Assembly: GCF_000264995.1 (NCBI RefSeq)
Contig: NW_006767440.1
Coordinates: 897,788-961,787 of the forward strand
Reading direction: 5' to 3'
Origin: Punctularia strigosozonata HHB-11173 SS5
Lineage: Eukaryota; Basidiomycota; Agaricomycetes; Corticiales; Punctulariaceae
Length of the DNA: 64,000 nt
A program made the position numbers and the translations under genes. Shown piece by piece: positions 1 through 13,000 of the stretch (positions are counted from its first letter, which is position 1; every line of letters starts with the position of its first letter). The notes under the pieces were generated by a model, which searched no databases, was not told the origin of the DNA, and saw nothing but the letters and a program-made list of their open reading frames with translations.

Positions 1-256
1 TTCCTTCTGTTCCTTCGATCGCAACTTGAACAAGCGGGAGTGTTAAACTTTGTATATCGTACAAATATGGAAATATCACACACTCGTTACCTATTATGTA
101 CAGATTCTCTCACATGTTCTATTCTTGTGTTCTTCTTTGCGATCTTCTATCTTTCCTGATTGATATTACCGCTTTAGGCACATTCTTTTGTTCCCTTTAT
201 GGAAATGCTTCCCTCGAGCTCCCTCACATATACCAGGAGCTCTCCCTTCGCATCTC

Positions 257-405
257 CTCAGTCTTTTCCCTTATACTTGACTGAGGAGTGAGTCTACCAT
301 GTCCCTTCATGTCCCTTATGTCCTAACGTACTTATGATGCCTCTGTAGTCATATATTAGGTACTACATGCGTAACTCAGTCTTTTCCCTTATACTTGACT
401 GAGGA
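257..405. repeat. 31-nt direct repeat with inverted ends, two copies
   Basis: The same 31 nt occurs at 257-287 and 375-405. Each copy begins CTCAGTC and carries GACTGAG close to its end, so each can fold into a 7-bp stem with a 15-nt loop. A further short shared stretch (CATATATTAGG) lies at about 350 and 406, which suggests the copies arose by a local duplication of about 118 bp. No protein or known element was recognised here. Confidence 0.75.
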
Positions 406-524
406 TCATATATTAGGGAATTATCGCTCTTGCCTTCAGATCCAGAAGTTCATCAGGACGTCCTCATTTGAAGGTGGCCCCCGAACAAGGGGTAGACATT
501 AACAAAGTTTTTGACGTCCAGTAT

Positions 525-1525
525 CAAAGTTTCGTTAAGGGTGTTGGGACCCCCACCCACCCACCCCAACCTTCCTAATATGGATATGTGTTCCCACGGT
601 CGCAAGACTCTGAGGAGCACGGTGTGTTCAGTCATCCCGACTTTCTGCACACAGCCCCATATCTACTCGTAGAAAACTTAGAGTTGCTCCAGAGGAGTCT
701 GAGAAGCCTTCCAGAAATATACAAACACATGGTCTGGTGAGTAAAAGTTGATAGAAAAAGCTACTACACTCAGAATCGATTGCAGCACCTGACACAAGAG
801 GTGATGTACATGCACATCATACCACTTCACTACCCAAGCCATGTCAATGTTTGATTGCGAGCATGTATATCTTTGTGGCAGGCATCTCTACCAGTCCACA
901 CCTTTCAACAATCAAGGATTTCTATCCGAGTATGAGAGTTTGGGGACATAGGAATGCAACAAGGGTTAGACTGCTCTACATTCACAAGGGTTATTACTAT
1001 CAGATCAACATGCACCTCAATATACATGATAAGTAACTTCCTGAACCAACTGGGGCACCGACAAACTCTGTATGACCAAACAGCGAGTGATAGAGCTCTG
1101 GGAACCCTTTCATGGCACACGAACTGTTTGACTTATCAGAAATGGCTAGGTATACATCCTTGCACCTGCAGGTCAATGAGTGCTACAAGTTTGTCTCAGA
1201 AATCATGGTGAAATTTGTCGCCGTTGTCAAGCTACAGCCGATATGCTCTGCGTGGCAGTGGGAGGTCAAGTAATGCGCGGAAGTCACGACACGCCATCTC
1301 TTTTGCAAACGGCAGTAAGTAGCCTGACCAACTCACAAGTTCACGCAATTCCAAGTCGAAACCCACAAGCTAAGTCAATTTTCAAGCTGAGCTGAGTCAA
1401 AATCAATTCCAACTCAACTTGGCGGCAACTTGCCATCACTAGACCGTGAAAATGCACCGCCACCTGCCATATATGGAAGGTAGCAAAGTTTCGTTAAGGC
1501 CTGACCCGGACCCCCCCACCCACCC
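525..1525. repeat. Dispersed 40-45 nt motif, two copies
   Basis: Copies at about 525-568 and 1484-1525 share CAAAGTTTCGTTAAGG followed, after a short variable spacer, by a C-rich run GACCCCC..CACCCACCCA. Read on the minus strand both encode a similar short peptide (GWVGG..LNETL), but neither sits in a convincing gene. They could be remnants of a dispersed repeat or of a decayed gene. The family is unknown to me. Confidence 0.5.
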
Positions 1526-4500
1526 AGTGGCGTCTCGGAAACTGCCGATGTCCACCCCTTGCCCCCGAAACGCAAAACCTCCAGCAAGGCCCCAGCGCTG
1601 CAACAGCTTTGGAAGGGTTGGGCGTGCGCGTGCGACTGTGCGTGTTCTCCTTGGTCGCCGGCGCATTCGTTTGTTCGGATTCGCGGGGTGCGAGGGCAAA
1701 TCTGATGGCGGCCCATGCCCATGCTTCCCCACACAGCGGGAAGAGGAACGGGACCCCATGCCGTCACGCGACGGATCAAGATTCCTCCGCGAAGGAAGGG
1801 GGAATATGGCGCGGAAGATAAAGGCGTCCGCGTCGTATACATAAGCTAGGGTCAAGGGGGCGTGCGAGCGCGAGGATATAATCCAGTTTTTTTTTCGTGT
1901 GTCAGATGTGAACGTTGGGGGGTCCGCCCAGATCAGGAGATGGTAAGCAGCGCGCCGGCGGTAGTGGTACGACCCCGTTTATATCCGCCAAAAGCGTCGA
2001 AACGAGATCCGAAGATAGAAGGACGAAGTGCGAAGAAGCCGGCAGGTGCGGGGAAGGGCGAGGCGTATATTCTACGGCGTACGTACGCGAGCGGGGTAAA
2101 CGGCGTTAGGGCTGGGATGTGTAATCCCCGATGATTGGCCGCGACTTGGATCAACGCATGGAGAGGGGCAGATCTATCCACAGCCTTGCTTTGCTTTGTC
2201 GGTGACGGTCCGACGAGAGACGTACGACGGTCGTGAGTCGTGATGGTGGACGGGCGTGGGTGTGTTCGAGGAAGGATAATCGAGGACCAATAATCGGAAA
2301 GCACATGCAAGTGAATCCCGTAAGCAAGCAGCAAAGCATCTTGTCGGAGCTTGATGAACTCCGGCTATCTGTCGTTGATGCTATACGAGACTTGGGCATA
2401 GGGTGGTACATAACGACATCCCGTGAGCGAGTTTGGCTGTCTGGTTGGCTACGGATCGGCCGATCATGAGGTCCCGTAGTAAACCTGAAAGGCAGGCGGT
2501 CGCGCGATGCTGGCGTGCTGGCGATAGGTGATAGGTCATGCCAAGGTCCGGTGGGAAGGCCAGCGCCGCGTTCTGACGCGACGCAACGGAGTTTCGTTGA
2601 TAGGTCCGTCGCAAGGCGTGGGCGGCGCAGATGCAGATATGGGCACTTGCATGCTACTGAGCATCACGGTCAGGGTCGCCTTCACAGATCCGCATGCACA
2701 GTCAGACTAGGTTAGATCGCGGAGAAACGCGAAATTTTTGTCTAGTTTGCCTTAGGTTTTGGCGCAGCCGCGTAGCGTGTTCTGGGTGGCATCTTTATCC
2801 GATGACAACAAGACGAAGACGGGAGGACAGGCCGAGGTAAAATAGCCATGATCCGATAACAAGCCAAAGATGGGCGCTATACCAGAGCCAAGTACCTTGA
2901 TTTCAAGTCTGAGACGAAGGAAAGTAGCGGACGGAGGGAAGTGAAGAGGCCGGGGTCGCCGACATCAGCTCGAGCTCGCATGTGCGTCATCGTTCTAGTT
3001 CGTATACGAAGGCGCAGGCGTAGATAGGCTGTGCGAAGGCACGTTCGATCTGGTGCTTCGGGTTCGAGATAAGTATCGGCGTTTTCTCGTGATATTCGTT
3101 ATCAGACGAAGACAATCGGGGAGGGAAAACGGAGCGTGGCGAACGAGAGTAGCTGAAGACCTTATATGGTATCGGAGGCCAGAATCTGCGTCATCGTTCA
3201 GATCTGAGTGCGTCACTGAGAAATGAGCCAGCTTACCGGTGTGCGCTTGGAAGGAGAAAGTCTTGAGAGAATGCTGGTACTGGATATCGCCGAGGAACGA
3301 CCCTGAACAATGAACATCAAAAGACACAGTATTGATAGCACGGTGATTGAGATGTAGAGCCGATCGGAGAGGTCTGGCCTGCCAGAGGCTCTGGATGCAA
3401 ATGCAAACTGGAAAACCCATATTTCGGTGAGCGACAACGTTGAGATAGGTCGTAGGAGGTAAAGACAAAGAAGATAATTGGGATGTAAGCGCTGCGCCTG
3501 CATTCGGAAGCACACAGAATACCTGTTTCTCGGTAGGCCAGAATTGAACATGGTCGAAGGTGACGATGATGATTCAAGGAAACAAGAAAAAGGCTGGATC
3601 TTGGCAAAACCCTGAGATGCACTGCAAACTCTTCCCCGGAACCAAGAGCGTCATGTTGTTCGGCCCGATATACCACAGAGGCACATCTATGATCACACCG
3701 GAGCAACATAACTGCCCACTTGATAGAGTCAGATCAAGAGCGCTATATCTAGCATTCAGGAACATCCTCGAATAGCACCGAACCCTCGCTTGAGAGATTC
3801 AGCGCAGACCCAAGAGCATAATGTGCGCGCGCGAAGCGGTGTATTGTCGGGCCCCTGGCGGATGTGGAAGGCATCGTGTCATCGACATATGTAGAACCGA
3901 AGGAACGACCGAAGTTCCGATGTGGTACCAGTGGCTGTAGCGGGGTAGACAAGAAGCAGGCTTTCGCGGTAGATCCGAGTATGATGCATGGAAGCACTCG
4001 AAGGCGTGAGTTGAGCCTCGCAATGCAAAGAGCTAAAGTAGCAGAGAAGACGAAGGTTTCAACTTCGAGCCGGAGATCCCTTGGAGGCTTGCGAGCTTCA
4101 AGTTCCAAGACGGCCATATCAGGCAAACCGAAGCTTTCGGCTGCTGGAGTATAGTACTTGTGCTATATCGTCGGAGCCGACGAGCTAATGAGGTAGCGAA
4201 AGGAGAAGAATGAGACAAGCACCAGCTAGCCGTGATGCATGATGACTCCGGTGACGATGTCTTCTGGCCAGCGACGAGGCAGAAGCCTATGAGCAGCAGT
4301 CATCGCTCATCGCTCAGCGCATAGTACTAAGTTCGGGTTCGGCATTTAGCCGACAGGCAAGGTTACTCTATCCCCTGAGGAGGATCGAGGAATGGTTGAC
4401 GAGAATCGAAGGGGGACGGATTTGCTTGTGTAACGTGTGCCCGGCCGGCGACCGTGCGGCGATCCCTGCGTCGGCTGTTACCTTCTTCCAGAAAGATGGT

Positions 4501-5103
4501 GTTTCTCTGCCTGCGGAGATCGAGGAGGGTGAGCGGACACTTGGCGGGCACCCTCTTTGGGGATAAGCCGCCCCGAACGTGCCGACGTCGCCCAAAAATA
4601 GCGGATCGGGAAAGCTGTGCTCTCTCCCTGGCTACACGTGACTCCATTCACGTCTTTCCGGCCTGATGGTGGCTGGGAAAGGCAACTTTGGAGCGAAACA
4701 AGCTCGCCGTCGTCCCGTCGTCCCGTTGATCCTCTCGGAGCTGTCATCGTTGCGGCGGTCCTGCGGTCAATTTTGCGCAGAGCGAACCATTCCACTGCTG
4801 TCTGCTGTACCAGGGTACTTGCCTCCTGCCGACTGCAACATCGCCCCGGTGCTGTGCTCGTGTGCTGGGACACCTGCGACACCCTGTTATACGCCTCAAG
4901 ATCAACGTTCACCCTGCCTAAATACGTTGGCTCCCTACGGCGTAACTGCTGAGATACTTGACATCCGTCAACGACCTAGAAAGAGATGGACAATCCAGGA
5001 TGGCGCGCAAGGCATCAGGCTCGCAAGGCAAGCCACAATTTAACAAAAGCGATGACTTCGGAGCGTAGCTAACCCGGAGCCGCAGGAGCTCGAACGCCCT
5101 CAT

Positions 5104-8100
5104 ATGCGCGGACCAGACGGCATGTACACGCCCGTAGAGCAAGAGCCAATGCCCATGAACGAGGGCTTCATCGGCGGCTTCCATCCCACTATCGACCCGG
5201 GAGTCGCGCCGCCACCGCCGCTGCCGCCGAAGGACCACCGCTTCCACCTCCCCGGCTTCGAGGCCCGCCACCAGCGCGACGAGGATGCGCGGCCCGTGAG
5301 CGAGGTCCCTGCCGCGTGGCTGCCCAACTACCCCCAAGGGCCCGGTCAGCCCGCCGCGATCCGCGCCAGCGAGCTCACCAAGCTGAGCGCCGTCGAGCGC
5401 ACGCACAGGTTCAAGACGGCGCGGATGAACCCGCATCTGCAGTTCATGGCCGGCCCGCTGTTGCGTTTTGACACGATCGACGAGCATGGGGTCTGGTGCG
5501 GTTCGGCGATGATCGTCAGTGAGTATATGCGTTCGGTGCAGTGTTGGGGTGTGAAGTGTTCAGGGGCTGATTCCGTGCAGCCGCCGACGCTGGATCAATC
5601 TATGAACCTCATCCGATGCTCACCTACGAATGGGACCCGGATCGTACTCCAGTGTCTCGCTTACCGGGAAGCCCGGAAACACCGCGATCGCACGGCAAGT
5701 CGTTCGACCTTGGACCGCACCCGGCCGACCCACAAGCGGTCGCATTTCCGCCGGCGAACGGGCACCTGGAAGGGCCGAACACGCAAGTGCAACACGTTCG
5801 AGGTCAGGAGCTCTGGGTGTATGCCGGTCACGGCGGGTGCGTCCTTTCCGACGATTCAGCTGGGATTGATATGCTGACCACGCATATGCGCAACCCAGGA
5901 CGTTCACATTCTGGCGTTTCATGATCCGGGTCCCTCTCGAACGGAACCCGATGAAGATCCAATACAGCATCAACAGCGGACAAGATCTTGAATTTCATGT
6001 TCCCGCTCGCGGACAGAACATGCGCTGGGCTGCGTACTCGGTAGGCACATCTCGTGTGCAATGATTTTATCTGGCTCAAGGAAGTTCGGCAGTGTAACGG
6101 GTTCAGTGCCGGTGTCAACCCGGATAACTTCCGAGGGCCCGGCTTCAAGAGCGGTTACGACCCCGTGTGGATGGACCTGCTCGCCAAGCACGCGGAGGAC
6201 CCATTCCACGCACTCGTTGGGGGTGGTGATCAGCTTTACTGCGATGGGTAAGCCACTCGACTTCTTTGCGTTGTCTACTCCATATGCGCTATGCGCTTTC
6301 CACTCCGAAGTCGACTTTCTTTTCGCGTTTTCCGTACCGCGCGCCCGCATATCGTCGCGTCGCCTTCTATTCTCGTATTCGTATTTCTGATGGCACCGCT
6401 TGATGATATCAGGATTACGCGCGAACCGGAGCTGCAGGAATGGGTAACGATGAGGGACAACACCAAGAAAAAGGTCTATCCGCTTACGGACGAAATCCGT
6501 TTCGCTATCGACCGTTTCTATTTCAACCACTACTGCGCTTCCTTCCGCAGTGGCGCGTTCGCGCGCGCGAACTGCTCGATTCCGATGATGAATATGCTGG
6601 GTGAGCGTGGTTCTTGGCTTAGTGGGCGAGGGGCGATCGAGTCGAGCTGACGGTGCCTTGACCCTTCCCCACATAGATGACCATGGTGAGCCCGGACTTG
6701 TGACGACACTCTGACTCCCGATCGCTCATCGCTGCGCTCAGATCTTGTGAGTACTCTTTGTCACGTGAAATCACGCGCAAGCGAGAGAACTGAATTGAGC
6801 GTCCCCTCCGCCGCGAAGATCGACGGCTTCGGTAGCTGTGCGTGGCGCTTTCTTACTCGCTTTTCCCCGCAACGCGCACGCTAACCATATCTCGACGCAG
6901 ACCCCGACGATCTGCAGATGTCGCCCATATTCAGACAGTGAGCCCCGCTTCCTTCGCCCTGGCTACGCGATCCCCCGCGCTCGACTGTATGACTTCATGC
7001 TCGCGTTTTCCAGTATCGGATCCCGAGGCTACTTCTTCTTCCTCCTTTTCCAATGTTTCATCGTCGGTGAGTCGGACATATTCTCCCCGGACATGTCGGC
7101 GATGTTCTACCCTGTTTGACTTGGCCTTTTTGCTCATGTATGACGTTGCGCGTACAGCTGATGTCGATGGACTGGACGACAAACATCATACGAACAAGTC
7201 GATCATCATCGGCGGACCCGGTCCTTATGTGCCCTTCCCGTCCCACTCGTTCTTGGCGAATATGGGCCCGAAAACGTGGATGTTGCTCCTCGATTGCAGG
7301 TCCGCGTCTCCTTTCGTCATTTCAATCGGGTTTCTGGGAAAATGAAAGGCTGATATGGTTTCCGAACCGTTTAGGGCGGAGAGGAAGAAGGACCAGGTCT
7401 GCAGCCGAACGGAGTATGACAAAGTGTTCGAGAGACTGCAGACGATACCCCAGGGCGTCGAGCATCTGGCCGTTCTCATCGGTAGGTCACGTTATGGCCG
7501 CCTAACCTTGCTTGATGCTTACCAGTCTGGCATCGTTTAGGCATTCCCATCGCATACCCGCGAATGGTCTTCCTCGAGACAGCGCTAGAGTCAAAATTCA
7601 ACCCCTTAATATCTCTCGGAAAGAACGGGACGTCGGGCCTGTCCGGCTTTCTCAACAAGTTCAACTCTGACGCCGAGCTTCTCGATGATCTGGTATGTTA
7701 CGTCGAGTGCGACTGCGCGTCACCCCGCCTTCTGACCACGACGTGCCAGAGCGACCACTGGACCGCCAAATCGCACAAGAAGGAACGAAACTGGTTCATC
7801 GAACAGTTGCAGCACTTCGCGCTGGCCAGGAGAATCCGAATCACCTTTGTATCTGGCGATGTGCATTGTGCCGCCTGCGGCGTGCTCAAAACACTCGTCA
7901 AGAAGAAAGATCAGGCACCGGTGCCCCCCGTCGAGGATCATCGATACATGCTGAACGTCGTTACCAGTAAGCGTCAAGAATCCCCTGTAAATCTGATTCG
8001 AGCTGCTGACGAATGGCCGTTCGTAGGTGCCATAGTCAATACCCCGTGAGTGCCTTCAGACAGTGAGGATGGAACAAGCATTTGACGAATGCAACTTGCT

Positions 8101-8441
8101 TCTCAGGCCGCCAGGCGGTGTGTTAACCATGGTCGGCACCCTCGCTTCAAAGACGCATCGCACAATGCATTACTGCGACACGGATGAGACGATGGTGCCT
8201 CTTTTCCAGCACGACCCAGACGGTAGCTCGAGCAAAAACAAGTACATCATGGGCAGACGGAACTGGACCGCCGTCACGCTTGACCCATCCTCAGGCGAAA
8301 TGCTGTTCGACATTCGGGTGGAGAAAGAAAAAGGCATAGGCCAGACTGTCGGGTGCGTATATGCTCATGTTGAGCGCACCTTTCCATGTCTGATGGTATG
8401 TGTTTAGGTATCCGATTCGAGCGCCGCCTCCACGATGGTGA
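5104..8441 (+). CDS. PhoD-like metallophosphatase, 17 exons
   Basis: Spliced model of 731 aa: exons 5104-5518, 5581-5836, 5899-6040, 6093-6247, 6413-6600, 6677-6685, 6742-6746, 6819-6837, 6901-6937, 7014-7066, 7158-7299, 7375-7481, 7541-7692, 7750-7966, 8027-8045, 8107-8352, 8408-8441; every junction keeps phase. The protein matches the fungal intracellular PhoD-like phosphatase family (metal-dependent phosphoesterase fold). Visible family motifs are GGGDQLYCDG, NMLDDHDLIDGFGSYPDD, GYFFFLLFQCF, IIIGGPGPYVP, PRMVFLETAL and SGDVHCAA, which together supply the Asp/His/Asn metal ligands. The N-terminal 140 residues are proline-rich and lie before the catalytic domain. The ATG at 5104 is the first in frame after a stop at 5053; a short upstream exon is possible because the residues before it (..QELERPH) also read like protein. 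Two exons are only 9 and 5 nt long. The substrate is not known. Confidence 0.92.
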
Positions 8442-10367
8442 AGTACTGGTCACTTCGGCATTCTATCTAATCGGCATTGGTTCGTGGCAGACCCTAGCCC
8501 GCTTTGGTTCAAAATCCCGCATGCGCGTCCGTTCTTGCTTCCTGAGAATGTGTAATCATTTGCAGCTGCTAAGTTGGCTTCCCCTCATTAAACTACTCCC
8601 CATTTTCATAACTTATTCTATGATACCCGTGCCGCATGATACACCCTCGCTCCTTCGATGCCCGTTAACCTCGCAATCACACCCATCCTTTCTACTGCAT
8701 GTATCTGTTGTATCGATATTATATGGCGTCTAACGGCGTGATGGCGATACTTCACGTTGCATTCTCTGTGCGCCTGAGCGCAGAGCCATGCAGCACCAGC
8801 GAAGCTTGCTTGATAGTGATGCATCTACGCGGTGAGCTGGATCTTTGCAGCGCTCGGCACTCTACCTCGGTGTACCTCGAGCTCCTACTGACGGAGAGCG
8901 TGCTACAACCACTCTCCGTCCATCCCCGACCTCGAATCCATCTATTCACCGTACGATGAACAAACGGATTTACGCGTATGTAAAGCCTACATCGACACGT
9001 CATTCCTGCCAACGTCGGCGCTAAGTGGTGCTCAACACCCCCAAGATTTGATAAGTTTCGGCTGACACTGGGCTGGACTTCGCCAACATTCTCTTGTTCG
9101 GTGGAAGATATAGCCAGGAAAGCAATCATAGGTTTTGGTATACTGTATTGCATTGGATGTGAACACGGGCGACGAAACGATTATATACCATAATCGGCCG
9201 TTCAGTATGTTACCGAATAGTAGGGCGTGCGGCGAAACCAAAACCGCATTGATGAGGACAACGAGCTGACAGAAGCCGTCCGGACCGTATTGCTCCACAG
9301 CTCCAGGATCATCCATGTGGAAGATCGAAATGAATTATTTCGGCCTGTTCATATTGTTTTAGCTACACAACCGCTAATCTAGGTAACGAGATACAGGAAT
9401 CAGACGAGTCGCACGGAGTTCAGAAGAAGTAGACCATGCGACAGACATGTCATTTACTGTACACACGAGCAGCAAGTTACCTTCTTGCCAGAACTATTAC
9501 ACACGAACAGGTCTCGCTCCGGATGCTGATAGCAAAGGTTGTCGCCCATAGTGGGTGGGGAGATGTTAGCCTCAGGTCTCAGACATTTTTTCCCGATCAG
9601 AAAACGTAGGCATATACTACTACAACCAGTGGAAGCGAGAAGCTTGTTTACAGGTCGGCATCGATGATGGTGAGAGCATAGGGTTCGAAGCCCTCGTTGG
9701 CGTATTCACGGCGTGCCGGTAATCTGGTTGCTCGGGGTCTGGTTGCTCGGGGGGTAGATATACAGGATAAGTAGCGTGCGAAGTGACTAGGTTCGATCGA
9801 AGGCTCCGTTCCACACATGTAACCTACGAAAGATCTTTCGATGATCTTAAAGGACACACCCCTATCTGCGCTCAGCCATTGTTCCGCCTGTTTTCTGTGG
9901 TGGGCGCATGGTGCATTCGCGTAGTTCCGAAGCGGGAGTTATGACCGCTGAAGCTATAAAATTGTGAGCACAGGTTGAGGACGGCGGAGATAGATATACC
10001 ACCAGCAAGCTAACCATGATCGTTCTGAGCCCATATTGCCAGGGTAAGAAGACGTTCCGCAACCCAGGCAGAGTCATAATTGACTTGACAACGTGCCGTT
10101 CCTGATATTGGACCCTACACGTCCGTGAGTCTGACAGCTCGTAAAATATACACGCGCCTCGCCGGAAGCATTCCGAAGCATGCCAGTAGATACGTTGTTT
10201 ATTGACCGCTGGTATCACCAGCGGACCTACAAGGTTCAATAAGACGAAAGGTCAACAGATTCGGCTGGGACGAGCCCCCCTCCCCTTCCCCCCGCTCGCA
10301 TCCCTTACCGCCGTGTATCCGTGGCGTACTTCAGTTTCCTTGCCCACGCCTTTGCCCTCGCCACACA
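8442..10367. other. Intergenic; small tandem duplication
   Basis: No supported gene. A 15-nt unit (CTGGTTGCTCGGGGT) is duplicated head to tail at 9724-9752. Short open frames on both strands lack codon bias and homology. A T-arm-like sequence at about 9675-9690 was considered and is not part of a foldable tRNA. Confidence 0.5.
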
Positions 10368-11610
10368 ATGTTGGTGCCTGTTCTGCCGCCAGCCTTGCCA
10401 CCCGATCTAGATGTCGCGTCGAAGGGCGTTGCCGTGGAACCGATGTATGTAACCACCGTCTCTGTGAGGCCTTCGCTGATTCACCACCCTGCTAGAGAAT
10501 CATGGATCAACATTGACCAATGCGACCCGAGTTTGGACGTATCTTCCGAGTCTGTGGACCAGGCGAACGCGCCTTTTGTCGGGGAGCAGCACCTTACTCT
10601 GGCATGGCAGAGTTCATTCGACTTTCATCTCGCGCTAGCGGATCACTTCCCGCAACATCTGCCATATCTCATCGACGGACCATATTTCTCTGAGTGCTTC
10701 CGTCACGACGATAAACGCGAATTCGAGGTGTGCTCATTCTATGATAAGCAGTGAGTCTAACTTTTACATAACGATCCAGGACAACATGCTGCAAGATCGG
10801 CCAGAGGACCTTTCGTCGTACATGCCGGTTCTCCCTTCGTCATCACCGCCATCCTCGCCTTTGCCCATCTTGTCGTCGAAGTTCTATTCTTCCTCATTGG
10901 CGCGTCCCTTGAGTGGAGATGAGCCCATCGAGAATGCGATCACGCATTCAAACGATAAAACCCACCGCGTTGGTCATCTCGATCCTCGCGGGTCCCATCC
11001 CATCCACTCCGATGAACCACATACCACTCCGCCTGACTTGCGGCGCGAGGTTCCATTCCCTTGCTCTGAGTCCGGCCCACACTGTCCGCCGGCGCCTTGT
11101 CCCACCGTCGACACGTCCCACTTGGTCGATTCAAGCGGTCCCTCTCATCTCCCTTCGAAGCGAATGGATGGAGGCAGTGTGGAAAAAGACACCGTTCTCC
11201 AGCGTTCCAGCAGGTCCAAGGAGCAGTATCTGCCACCTAAGGTGCCTTCTCGTCAGAAGCGTCAACTCGACGACGAGGAATACCTCCCATCCCTCGATCT
11301 CGACGCCAACTACCCTGATGCAAGGCCGAAAGCCAAGAAACAGAGGCGCGCGGTGACACAGAAGGCCAAGAAGGTAACGGCGAAGAAAGCCACCGTCCCC
11401 GAATGGTCGAAGCGATTCTACTGCACCGAATGTGACGTGGGTGCCAGCCGCCGGTCCGACTTTAGAAGGCATTTGGAGTCTGCATCGCACACCGGCAACC
11501 CGGAGGGACGTGTTACGTGTCCACGGTGCGGAAGGAAGTTTGCGCGGGGTGATTCATGGGGAAGGCACTTCGATGACGGGTACTGCTTCAAGATCACCCC
11601 GAAGGTGTGA
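10368..11610 (+). CDS. C2H2/C2HC zinc-finger protein (full-length copy)
   Basis: Two exons, 10368-10727 and 10780-11610, give 396 aa; the 52-nt intron starts GTGTGC and ends CCAG. The N-terminal part carries a conserved patch (LTLAW..FHLAL..FPQ..PYLIDGPYFS) that recurs in the second copy at 16 kb. The middle is Ser/Pro-rich, followed by a basic nuclear-localisation-like stretch (RPKAKKQRR, residues about 310-320). The C-terminus has a CTEC..H..H finger and a CPRCGRKFARGDSWGRHF..C finger of C2HC type, separated by about 16 residues. This layout, with fingers at the extreme C-terminus, is common in Agaricomycete transcription factors. It is therefore a probable DNA-binding regulator with unknown targets. 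The start is the first ATG giving the conserved patch; a further upstream exon is not excluded. Confidence 0.82.
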
Positions 11611-13000
11611 GGACGAAGTGCTTTCGTTCGGGCTCTCTGTCAGCCGGTGCCGGTTACACACTTCAACGGGGCGTACCTCGGAAGGACTCGTAATAGATCC
11701 TTTTCACGTCCAGATGACCAGCTTTTGTTACGACGCGAAGAATAGTCTCCGTTCGAACCACCAACCGACCCGAGTCCATTCCGCCCGCTCCCATCCATGC
11801 GCGATCGCAAGATTCTATGCTCACTGGGAGCAATGCTATGACTCCTCGCATTTACCAACGAGCGAGATCTCATTTTCTACGGTCGGATGTTGAGAGTAAG
11901 TCGGCGACGTGCAACGAGTCCGACGACCTGCACATCCATTTGATGGTCGGATGACATCGCCGGACGGTCGCTGATGTTGACCTATGCCTCAAGCGTGGCG
12001 CTGGATAACATGCGTCCTTTGATGAGCGTGAAGAGAATAGATGAAAGGTCGGACGCTGACAGTGAGTATCAGTAAACGTATCGGAGTCTCGGAGACGGAC
12101 GCGGTGATACAAGGCGGTGGCGTGCCTTTTGCGACTTGTACACCTTCAGACACCTTCTCTTTTTTGCTTATTACTCTAGCTCGCCAGAAATCGACTGGTC
12201 TGGATAAGTTTCCGGTGGGCCGGTCGCTCGTTAGAATCACGCCCAGTGTTGTCGTTCATAAAGGACCATTGCACACACGCTTACATGGAAGTGCCTTCAA
12301 TCCGATACGCGATAATCGAGAGGACAGGTTCACTACGTATCGGGCTCGCACCCACTACTCACCACATACATCCCCTCTGTTTGACGACTCGTGCACCTTT
12401 CCATTGTTGAACCTATCATTCAGTCTCGATTTTATACACGCCGCTGCGACTCGACGAGCTTCAGGTGCTTAATGTGCGGTGTTGGCCATTTGGGGAACAC
12501 CGATCGCGAGAAACCACAATGAAATTCAAGACCCTCTTCGACCTTTGCTACGCAGCATCCCGGGTGAAACTATGGCTTAAATATTGCTCACACATCACGG
12601 TTATCCCTGCCCTTCTCCAATCGGGATTCAAACGAGGACTGTGACGCCTGAGTGCATATGCACTTCAGGCTGGCGGATACCGTTGGGATGCATACTTTTT
12701 CGTAGCTCGTTGGTTCAATCAGTCGAAGACTTGCCAGCGACCCCAGAATGCAGTAAAATCAAGTATGTGGTGTTTGCGCAGATTGATGCGTTGTTTCATT
12801 CGTGAAGGGTTGTTTGCCAACGTGCTCCTCGCACATGGTGCGCTGCCTTGGGTTCACCCGCGTATATATCCGACTCAGAAATCGGAGTGCAAGCAGTTGA
12901 AGAGCAGTCTCAAGGTTCCGAAACGGAAAGAGGGGACTATAAGAGTCAGGCGAGTCTGTGTCATTAACCCGCTCAGGATCAATCACTTACCAAATTAGCC
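11611..13000. other. Intergenic between zinc-finger and Cys-rich genes
   Basis: No supported gene. Longest open frames (for example 12041-12472) have no codon bias or recognisable motif. Likely holds the 3' end of the zinc-finger transcript and the promoter of the small secreted-protein candidate. Confidence 0.4.

Larger units (their letters stand above)
1..5103. other. Intergenic; no supported gene
   Basis: Apart from the two repeat sets, no homologous or codon-biased coding region was found. Open frames at 1414-1855 overlap one another on both strands and look like chance openings. A minus-strand open frame at 2995-3513 (172 codons) and neighbouring minus-strand openings up to about 4150 contain hydrophobic stretches that might be pieces of a decayed membrane protein, but I could not join them with sensible splice sites or recognise a family. 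The stretch 4360-5050 is moderately GC-rich and may hold the promoter and 5' leader of the phosphatase gene. Confidence 0.5.

Noticed and set aside
1414-1855. Overlapping open frames on both strands
   Set aside because: Four overlapping frames of similar length with no bias; typical chance openings in GC-rich DNA.
5000-5064. ATG at 5000 as start of the PhoD-like protein
   Set aside because: It is in a different frame from the conserved protein and only a 21-nt intron, which would not correct the frame, is available before it.
9660-9700. tRNA-like T-arm (GGGTTCGAAGCCC)
   Set aside because: The flanking sequence cannot form D and anticodon arms or a 7-bp acceptor stem at the right distances.
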